Below, piece after piece: positions 1-5,384 of a DNA stretch of 21,581 bases (positions are counted from its first letter, which is position 1; the number at the start of each line of letters is the position of its first letter). The notes under the pieces are model-generated. The model was not told the origin of the DNA. It ran no database searches and was given only the letters and a program-made list of their open reading frames with translations. The DNA is taken from positions 1 through 21,581 of the IMG/VR virus record IMGVR_UViG_3300020204_000441, one strand, 5' to 3'. The translations under genes and the position numbers were made by a program. The stretch is from a virus.

Positions 1-628
1 CTATTTGATTTTCTTTTAGGATTAATTCTTCTGGTATTCCCTCTTTCCAAATTACGATACCACCACAATGTTTACTCCACATCCTTTGTTTACCTATTAA
101 TTCCTCTGCGATTCTTAAACATTTATTTTGGGTATATGTATCGGAAAATATTTTTTGAATACGAAAATATTTTGGCACAAATTTTCTATAACCACATTTA
201 CGTATTGCCTCTCTTAATGCTGATTTTTCTGTATATTTGACACGATTGGAAATACGAGAAACCATATTAGGATATTTTTCACCGATTGCGGAAAGTATTT
301 CATCTCTCACATCATATGGAACATCTATATCAAAATCTGGTTGGTCCTCTCTAGTCCAATTAAGGAATCTTTCTAATGGTATATTTTCTTTTATAGGGTC
401 AATGTCGTGAATACCCATATAATATGCAACTAATGAACTTGCACCGCTGCCCCTTAATAACCAAAGCGAGCCTTTTCTTTTTATAATTTGTATAATATCC
501 CAGACCTGTTTGTAGGTTTCAATAAATCCTTTCTCCTCAATAATTTCAAACTCTTCTTTTAACCTTCTAACATAATCAAAGTGTAATGGATATTCTTTTA
601 CGAATTTATCTATTAATACTTTACACAT
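1..628 (-). CDS. dnaE: DnaE-like DNA polymerase III alpha subunit (C-family), partial, lacking PHP domain
   Basis: This frame stays open from an ATG at 628-626 to the left edge, giving at least 209 residues, so the 3' part is missing. The translation follows the palm of bacterial DnaE. Residues 59-70 (RGSGASSLVAYY) match the family's GRGSaaGSLVAY block. Residues 72-90 contain GI-x2-IDPI and ERFLN. Residues 97-102 (PDFDID) carry the paired aspartates that bind the catalytic metals, and a later HCGGIVI resembles the family's HAAGVVIS. The enzyme would be the phage replicative polymerase. In cellular DnaE this block lies some 350 residues from the N-terminus, after a PHP domain; here only about 58 residues precede it, and the only upstream sequence in this frame is the endonuclease I gene, ended by TAA at 634-632. 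The PHP and early palm parts are therefore absent or encoded elsewhere. The call as C-family polymerase is firm; the start is inferred. Confidence 0.85.
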   Translation of the reverse strand, partial: MCKVLIDKFVKEYPLHFDYVRRLKEEFEIIEEKGFIETYKQVWDIIQIIKRKGSLWLLRGSGASSLVAYYMGIHDIDPIKENIPLERFLNWTREDQPDFDIDVPYDVRDEILSAIGEKYPNMVSRISNRVKYTEKSALREAIRKCGYRKFVPKYFRIQKIFSDTYTQNKCLRIAEELIGKQRMWSKHCGGIVIWKEGIPEELILKENQI

Positions 629-631
629 AAC

Positions 632-1048
632 TTATTCTTCAAACCAACTATTTGGAATTTCTTTGTCTGCATATTTAAATCCATACTTTTCACACCACAT
701 TGCGTAGGTGGTTTTGGATTTTTTATTTATCTTATTCTTTGAATTTGTAAATACGAAACGAATATCCAATTCAGGATGTTGTGATTTGACTAACAAATGT
801 TTTTTTCTATCTGCAAGAACAAACCTGCCTTTTGTTTCTACTCTAATCCCATTAGGTAAACGAAAATCAGGATGGTAATTATGTTCAGAAGCAGGTACAA
901 TATAAGAAACCTGTTCTGTTTCATACTCAACTTTAATTCCTTTACCTTCGATTTGTTGGGAAATGTTTTCTTCAAGACCTGACTTAAATCCATGCTTTTT
1001 TGCAACCCATTTAGAGTTGTTCTTTTTTGTAACTTTTTTCTTAATCAT
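632..1048 (-). CDS. T7-type endonuclease I (Holliday junction resolvase)
   Basis: The 138-residue product closely follows phage T7 gene 3 endonuclease I (149 residues), a homodimeric nuclease that cleaves four-way junctions and branched replication intermediates. The four catalytic residues known in T7 (E20, D55, E65, K67) are all present with unchanged spacing as E26 in FKSGLEE, D61 in HPDF, and E71 and K73 in VETKG. Flanking blocks also match: VPASEHNYHPDF, LPNGIRVETKG, DRKKHLLVKSQHPELDIRFVF and, near the C-terminus, CEKYGFKYADKEIPNSW. The first 18 residues are Lys-rich. The gene starts four bases after the 70-residue gene ends, and its TAA is separated by one GTT codon from the in-frame ATG of the DnaE-like gene. 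It would trim branched DNA before packaging. All catalytic residues are intact, so it is probably active. Confidence 0.96.
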   Translation of the reverse strand: MIKKKVTKKNNSKWVAKKHGFKSGLEENISQQIEGKGIKVEYETEQVSYIVPASEHNYHPDFRLPNGIRVETKGRFVLADRKKHLLVKSQHPELDIRFVFTNSKNKINKKSKTTYAMWCEKYGFKYADKEIPNSWFEE

Positions 1049-1052
1049 TAAA

Positions 1053-1265
1053 TTATTTCTTTACCGTATCGGAGTATTTTTTCTCATTAATCTCTCCACC
1101 TCTACCAACTTTAAATTTTGCAGCCGTTAATACTTGCTCATCAGCCTTTTTCAAATCGTTTGTAGTATATGGTGTTTTTGCATTTACACCCGCATCAAAT
1201 GAAATTTTATCTACACCAATAGCTGTTTTGTTTTCTTCGTATGTTTCTAAAATACTTTTTGCCAT
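1053..1265 (-). CDS. Small hypothetical protein (70 aa)
   Basis: This short gene encodes a hydrophilic 70-residue protein with no signal peptide and no hydrophobic segment. The N-terminal part (ILETYEENKTAIGVDKISF) and the segment around residues 32-45 (PYTTNDLKKADEQV) look helical, and the C-terminus is Lys-rich (residues 51-70). I recognise no enzyme motif. It starts 26 bases after the 391-residue structural gene and has the candidate promoter motif 13 bases upstream of its ATG. It ends four bases before endonuclease I, so it sits at the join between structural and DNA-metabolism genes. It could be a minor virion protein or a small DNA-metabolism protein. The dense packing and an upstream motif support it being a real gene; its function is unknown. 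Confidence 0.75.
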   Translation of the reverse strand: MAKSILETYEENKTAIGVDKISFDAGVNAKTPYTTNDLKKADEQVLTAAKFKVGRGGEINEKKYSDTVKK

Positions 1266-1278
1266 AGTTTTTGTTTTA

Positions 1279-1287
1279 TATAAATAT
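1279..1287 (-). promoter_or_regulatory. Candidate phage promoter motif (ATATTTATA)
   Basis: On the gene strand this reads ATATTTATA followed by TAAAACAAAAAC and then the ATG of the 70-residue gene, with 13 bases between box and start. It is one of four exact intergenic copies of the nonamer. The shape TATATTTA resembles the Bacteroidota -7 element TAnnTTTG apart from the last base. The promoter role is inferred. Confidence 0.4.
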
Positions 1288-1291
1288 AAGT

Positions 1292-2467
1292 TTATGTATC
1301 AAATCGTACAATAAAATTAAGTGGAATATCTGGTTCTGATTTTATTGGTGTTGCTAATTTTGCAACCGCAACCATTTCTGCATTATCATCATATAAACCT
1401 ATTGTTGTAATAAATGGAGCAAGAAAAGAACCTGTTCTATCTACTGATGAACTTAACTCAAAATGTTCAAATCCTCCCGATACTGATGATATTGATGAAC
1501 CATATCTATAATCCAAAACGGTTCCATTATTTAAATTTGTTTTTCTTCTAATATATTTTACCCCCGGATTTGTAACAACATTATGAACAATTCCATCAGA
1601 ATCTATAAACGTATCAGTTTCTTTACCAACCTCTACAAATGCAGATGGGTTTTGTGATACATTAAATTCATCTGAATTTACCGATATTAAATATTCATGC
1701 TCATATATCGTTTCTGTTGATTTATAATCCAGTGTCCAATTCGCAGTTAGTCTAGATGGTACAGATTTTGTTAATACAAATAAACCATGCTCATAAAATA
1801 CATTCCCTATTCGTGCTCCAGCCACTGCCGATGGTATTAGTTGTAAATTATCTACAACCATTTGGCCGGTATTTGAATCATATGATATAATTTGTATTGG
1901 GTTACCAATTGTCCCATATGTTACACTATTCGTTGTAAAAGTTATTTGTCCACTTTGTAAGTTAAAAAAATTAGAACTTATTGAACAAGAATAAACATTA
2001 CCTGCTATATCATCAAAATTGAAAATACCGGATTGTAAATCAATTTTGGTAACAAACAAACGATTTTCAGGACTAATTAAATTACCATATCCATCATCTA
2101 CATAATCCGTTCCATTATCAGTAAGCTCTACTGATTTTGGTTTTATTCCTTCTCCAATGTATATTTGAGGAATTGATATAACTTTTGCTTGTCCTTCAGA
2201 TAAACTTCTTTCTTTTAAAAATATATCAGTTGTATAAATATTTGTTTTTCTACCAAATCTTAAAAATGGATTATCTTCATGTCCATTGTAAAACATTGTA
2301 CGGATTTGTCCATATATTGAATCTTTTGGAAATCCATTTGATAAGGTTGTAGAACCTGAATTTGCTTCGTATATTGTTAATTCAATAGAGGTGTTATTAA
2401 ATGACCAATCTTTGTAAGCTTTGAATGGCCTAATACTAATGTCCGATTTTGGTATTTTTTTCAACAT
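1292..2467 (-). CDS. Virion structural protein, paralogue of the 418-residue protein
   Basis: The 391-residue product is rich in Ser, Thr, Asn and predicted beta structure, as is usual for phage tail or baseplate proteins, and has no signal peptide or enzyme motif. Its last 130 or so residues match the product of the gene at 2544-3800: the segment EFNVSQNPSAFV here corresponds to EFNFSNNPTFV there, and FITTIGLYDDNAEMVAVAKL to YITTVGLYDDANELLAVAKV. A middle block with RIGNVFYEHGLFVLTK also resembles GWGLFYPDMGIILLNP of the paralogue. The N-terminal regions do not visibly match, so each copy may have its own attachment part and a shared C-terminal fold. The gene follows a terminator and a candidate promoter motif only six bases from its ATG. 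The family probably forms a peripheral baseplate or fibre part; the exact position in the virion is unknown. Confidence 0.82.
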   Translation of the reverse strand: MLKKIPKSDISIRPFKAYKDWSFNNTSIELTIYEANSGSTTLSNGFPKDSIYGQIRTMFYNGHEDNPFLRFGRKTNIYTTDIFLKERSLSEGQAKVISIPQIYIGEGIKPKSVELTDNGTDYVDDGYGNLISPENRLFVTKIDLQSGIFNFDDIAGNVYSCSISSNFFNLQSGQITFTTNSVTYGTIGNPIQIISYDSNTGQMVVDNLQLIPSAVAGARIGNVFYEHGLFVLTKSVPSRLTANWTLDYKSTETIYEHEYLISVNSDEFNVSQNPSAFVEVGKETDTFIDSDGIVHNVVTNPGVKYIRRKTNLNNGTVLDYRYGSSISSVSGGFEHFELSSSVDRTGSFLAPFITTIGLYDDNAEMVAVAKLATPIKSEPDIPLNFIVRFDT

Positions 2468-2473
2468 GTCAAC

Positions 2474-2482
2474 TATAAATAT
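2474..2482 (-). promoter_or_regulatory. Candidate phage promoter motif (ATATTTATA) after terminator
   Basis: This exact copy of the nonamer lies between the terminator at 2491-2518 and the ATG at 2467, six bases from the start codon. Its place directly after a terminator is the best contextual support for a promoter. If the box acts as a -10 type element, the transcript would begin at or almost at the ATG, giving a leaderless or nearly leaderless message. Confidence 0.4.
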
Positions 2483-2490
2483 TCTACTAC

Positions 2491-2518
2491 AAAAAAACCC
2501 AACCTTACGGGGCTGGGT
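2491..2518 (-). terminator. Intrinsic (Rho-independent) terminator
   Basis: On the minus strand, arms ACCCAGCC and GGTTGGGT can form an 8 bp stem that includes one G-U pair, around a six-base loop CCGTAA, followed at once by seven T residues. It stands about 25 bases after the stop of the 418-residue gene and before the 391-residue gene. It should end the transcript of the long structural operon or cut read-through into the genes to the left. It is the only strong hairpin plus T-run I found between genes. The remaining 25 bases between it and the stop codon (2519-2543) show nothing further. Confidence 0.88.
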
Positions 2519-2543
2519 CTCCTAGTCTGTTGGTTATTCTATA

Positions 2544-3800
2544 TTAGAAATCTAATTTTACTTTTATTGCCACTTCTTTGTCGAATGACTTTTCGATTGG
2601 CTTTGATACTTTTGCTACGGCTAACAGCTCGTTAGCGTCATCGTATAAACCAACAGTAGTTATGTATACTTTAGGGTCTCTTTCAAATAATGATTGTGCA
2701 AATTGTCCAGTTGAACCTGTAACAAATGTTGGGTTGTTTGAGAAATTAAACTCTCTGTTATTTGCTCTAACAAAGAAATGTGAAGTTGAAATGTTTTCAG
2801 TTCTACGAGCTTGAAAATCTCCACCTCCTTCAATTCTTCTTAATAATGCGATTGAACCGGAATTAATTCCATATGTACTTCCACTCAATGAATTATTGTG
2901 ATATACACCTTCAATTGAACTGTAAGCAGGTGCTAATGTTGGGTCAATTGATGCAGAAATAGCATTAGGGTTTAAAAGAATAATACCCATATCAGGATAA
3001 AATAATCCCCAACCCTGTCCGTTAGATGCCGTATATGAGTTAATTGATGATGTTAATGCCGTTCCTATGTTTAATGAACCAGATACAACATTATAAACTC
3101 TACCTGCTGTAGTTACCGCTTCATTACTTCCACCACTATCATCAATTAATGTTACTGTTCTTACTGAACCTGAAATTTTTAATGAAAAGTTTCCTGGATC
3201 TAATCTTTCTTTGTATCTAGCTCTATTAACATTGATAACGTAAAAACTATCTAAATCGTAAGCTGCTGGAGTTACGTTACTGTATACACTAAATTTAGTA
3301 TCTCCTGGGCTTAATAATATATTTGCTAATTGTTTGTAAATGGCTTTAGAAGGAAGTGTAGAATCTTCATTACCTTGTTGTAATGTAGGTGCACCATATC
3401 CATTAAAATCACCATAAGCAATTGAAAACTGTACTTCCGCTGCGGTAGATGATGTTGGTATATTATAAACATCAATATAATACTTACCCGTTGCACCTTG
3501 TGTTTGTATACTTGATGTATAAAATGATGTTAATGAACCACTATCTCCACTCCAAATACCAGATGTTACAATTTCTGTTTTGTTTGTTACTTTATCAATG
3601 GCGCCAAATTTTTTATAAACACCATTAGCAATAAGCGCAGCATCTACATTAACTTGCTCACTTTGTCCTAAAAATTGATTTAGGATTTTTACAACCTCAG
3701 AGGTATCGATTGGCGTACCTGCGGTGTTAGCTGCACCTGCTAAATATTTTGATAAATTACTTGCTAAAAGGGCTCCTCTATTATCTCTAATTATTGACAT
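2544..3800 (-). CDS. Virion structural protein (418 aa), baseplate or fibre-type
   Basis: The product has a helical N-terminal part (residues 1-65, including SNLSKYLAGAANTAG and VVKILNQFLGQSEQV), followed by a long Ser/Thr/Gly-rich, beta-predicted body and a conserved C-terminal block (YITTVGLYDDANELLAVAKV) shared with the 391-residue protein. There is no signal peptide, membrane segment or catalytic motif. It starts eight bases after the 207-residue gene, so the two are probably co-transcribed, and a strong terminator follows. The composition and position point to an abundant structural protein in the tail or baseplate. I cannot assign it to a named T4 gene product; a wedge, fibre or neck role remains possible. 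Confidence 0.85.
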   Translation of the reverse strand: MSIIRDNRGALLASNLSKYLAGAANTAGTPIDTSEVVKILNQFLGQSEQVNVDAALIANGVYKKFGAIDKVTNKTEIVTSGIWSGDSGSLTSFYTSSIQTQGATGKYYIDVYNIPTSSTAAEVQFSIAYGDFNGYGAPTLQQGNEDSTLPSKAIYKQLANILLSPGDTKFSVYSNVTPAAYDLDSFYVINVNRARYKERLDPGNFSLKISGSVRTVTLIDDSGGSNEAVTTAGRVYNVVSGSLNIGTALTSSINSYTASNGQGWGLFYPDMGIILLNPNAISASIDPTLAPAYSSIEGVYHNNSLSGSTYGINSGSIALLRRIEGGGDFQARRTENISTSHFFVRANNREFNFSNNPTFVTGSTGQFAQSLFERDPKVYITTVGLYDDANELLAVAKVSKPIEKSFDKEVAIKVKLDF

Positions 3801-3808
3801 AGTTTATA

Positions 3809-4432
3809 TTATTGAACGTAAGTTACTGTTACTGGAATAGTTTGTGAACCACCTGTTTCATTACCATAAACTGTAATTGTAGTTCTGATAGTTGAAGTTA
3901 AAGATGGATTTGGAATAAATTTGAAAGTCAATCCTTTGGCGATTGCCGCTGTTGCTGATACATCATCGCCTATAAATACTGGTACTGAACCACCATCTAT
4001 TACAACGCCTTCACCAATAATATCTCCGGCATTTTTGTTAGAAAGGATGAGCGTATATCCCATATTTCTATTACCTGCTGGTGAAGTTGTTGGTGAAAGA
4101 GAAACCTCACCACTTTTTTGATTTACTGCAATATTTGGAACACCAAATTCTACAACTGGAATTCTTGTAGTATTTTTTGGAAGCGTTACTAATTTGTATT
4201 TCATTACTTGTGTTTCATCAGGAGTTGCTTCCAATACTGGCATATTCTTAATTGCCGCATCATAATAAGCAGACCCTAATGGGTGAGCTGGCTCGTATAA
4301 AGAGTAATCAATTTCGTCATCAGCCAATGAAAATTGTGTAATGTTTAGTCCCTGTCCTGCTGCTAATTTTTCTCTACCTTTTTTAGTAAGGATAGCATCT
4401 ACAGTCAATTCGGTATTATTTAAATATCCCAT
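3809..4432 (-). CDS. Virion structural protein (207 aa), tail-associated
   Basis: The protein begins MGYLNNTELTVDAILTKKGR, followed by EKLAAGQGLNITQFSLADDEIDYSLYEP, an N-terminal pattern I associate with small structural proteins of T4-like environmental phages. That association is from memory and not a named family. After residue 80 it becomes beta-rich, and the last 45 or so residues (from about LTFKFIPNPSLTSTIRTTI) look like one beta-sandwich or Ig-like module. There is no signal peptide. The gene stands eight bases before the 418-residue structural gene and has a candidate promoter motif 25 bases upstream. It may be a tail-tip, fibre-base or baseplate component. I am confident that it is a virion-type protein, not of its exact place. 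Confidence 0.8.
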   Translation of the reverse strand: MGYLNNTELTVDAILTKKGREKLAAGQGLNITQFSLADDEIDYSLYEPAHPLGSAYYDAAIKNMPVLEATPDETQVMKYKLVTLPKNTTRIPVVEFGVPNIAVNQKSGEVSLSPTTSPAGNRNMGYTLILSNKNAGDIIGEGVVIDGGSVPVFIGDDVSATAAIAKGLTFKFIPNPSLTSTIRTTITVYGNETGGSQTIPVTVTYVQ

Positions 4433-4457
4433 AATGTGTATATATTATTTCTTTTGT

Positions 4458-4466
4458 TATAAATAT
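4458..4466 (-). promoter_or_regulatory. Candidate phage promoter motif (ATATTTATA)
   Basis: The gene strand reads ATATTTATAACAAAAG, with 25 bases between the box and the ATG of the 207-residue gene. It is an exact copy of the nonamer in the 52-base gap after the 287-residue gene. The downstream ACAAAA extension is shared with the copies at 1279 and 10638. Confidence 0.42.
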
Positions 4467-4484
4467 AGTATTTTTAATTTTTAA

Positions 4485-5348
4485 TCAGCGACCCCCAAAT
4501 TCATTACAATTAAAGTATACATCTCCACCTGCTATAGAATCAGGTAATTCAGAGAGTGGCTCTGCCACCACGCTGCACTGTCCCGCAATATCTGAACCGC
4601 CAAAATCAGTCACACGACCAATTTGTTTTGCAGCATTAAAATAAGTATTAGCGTAGTTATTCCAAAAATTTATTCTTTGTGTATAAATCGTACTATTTCT
4701 AGTTGACCAAAGCTTTTTTAAATTACATCTAATTCTACCTACATTACTTCTGCCTGCTGTGTCTAACTCTCCCCAAATATGCGATATGTCTTTATGAAAA
4801 TTTTGTTCACTAGGATAAGCTTCGTTATTTTCAGGAAAACGGGCATACTCCTGTATTATACTATCTAACCACTCCGTGTAATTATCCATAGATGTTTGGC
4901 CCTCTAACCAAACATCAGGAGGAGTTATTATTACAACCCTTTTAACATGAACATGTTTAAAAAAAGCGCTATCTTCTTCAGATATCCCAAACTGTTCTAT
5001 CACATCGGTTTTCCTTAATAATTGTGTTTCTTCCGCGTTCTCTGATATTATAAAGTGCCCACCTACCTCTCTATTATTTCTTGCATGAGTCATTGGGACA
5101 ACCACATCGGGTGGTAAAGCTATATTAGGTCCTCGTCTATCTCCATTACATTCGGCCAGGACATCCGCTCGACGATTTTGTGTGTAATAATTCGCTTGAA
5201 AAAAAGGCCTAAACTTTGTATAAATAGTAGACGAATTATTAGCACGGTATTGTCTTCCTGAACCTGGCATTCCGTGGTATAATAATATTTGTAAATGGTA
5301 GTGACTATTACGACCACCGTCTTCGGTTACTGGGCGGATTATTGGCAT
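4485..5348 (-). CDS. Hypothetical protein (287 aa), possible late accessory gene
   Basis: I do not recognise this protein. It lacks the Ser/Thr/Asn-rich look of its neighbours and has many Arg, Trp, His and Tyr residues, suggesting a compact globular domain. Visible segments include a likely buried strand at about residues 134-143 (VKRVVIITPP), a Trp-rich region (WLEGQTSMDNYTEWLDSII) just after it and a C-terminus with two cysteines ending CNEFGGR. There is no signal peptide or membrane segment. It is the only complete gene here clearly ending in TGA, has an AAAGGA Shine-Dalgarno-like stretch just before its ATG, and parts are much less AT-rich than neighbours (29 of 60 bases G or C at 5101-5160, against 9 of 60 at 8161-8220 in the giant gene). 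These traits suggest recent acquisition. It could be a fibre-tip or accessory protein; function unknown. Confidence 0.78.
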   Translation of the reverse strand: MPIIRPVTEDGGRNSHYHLQILLYHGMPGSGRQYRANNSSTIYTKFRPFFQANYYTQNRRADVLAECNGDRRGPNIALPPDVVVPMTHARNNREVGGHFIISENAEETQLLRKTDVIEQFGISEEDSAFFKHVHVKRVVIITPPDVWLEGQTSMDNYTEWLDSIIQEYARFPENNEAYPSEQNFHKDISHIWGELDTAGRSNVGRIRCNLKKLWSTRNSTIYTQRINFWNNYANTYFNAAKQIGRVTDFGGSDIAGQCSVVAEPLSELPDSIAGGDVYFNCNEFGGR

Positions 5349-5364
5349 AATTCCTTTTTTTATT

Positions 5365-5373
5365 AATAAATAT
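5365..5373 (-). promoter_or_regulatory. Candidate phage promoter motif (one mismatch, ATATTTATT)
   Basis: The gene strand reads TTATATTTATTAATAAAAAAAGG, and 17 bases separate the box from the ATG of the 287-residue gene. It differs from the exact nonamer at the last base. It would give this atypical gene its own transcript start. Confidence 0.33.
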
Positions 5374-5384
5374 AAAAATTATTA

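Noticed and set aside
626-634. Stop-codon reassignment (TAA read as sense) between endonuclease I and the polymerase
   Set aside because: TAA ends nearly all other genes in the window, and both products match family boundaries or have their own start codons, so a standard code fits.
1279-1287. TATAAATA on the plus strand at the recurrent motif, read as a T4 late promoter
   Set aside because: It faces against every gene in the window at this and the other recurrent sites, so a T4-type late promoter would make only antisense RNA. The gene-strand reading ATATTTATA is the more useful one.
2233-2241. Exact copy of ATATTTATA inside the 391-residue gene
   Set aside because: It encodes Asn-Ile-Tyr in an ordinary coding stretch, lacks the ACAAAA extension and no start codon follows at suitable distance, so chance is the simplest explanation.
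1292-3800. Assigning the 391/418 paralogues to T4 gp8, gp9 or gp10
   Set aside because: Position is suggestive, but no motif specific to those proteins is visible, so only a general structural call is justified.
4485-5348. SGNH/GDSL-type hydrolase in the 287-residue protein, because of VVIITPPDVW
   Set aside because: The N-terminal GDS block and a convincing catalytic Asp-x-x-His are absent, so the resemblance rests on one short strand.
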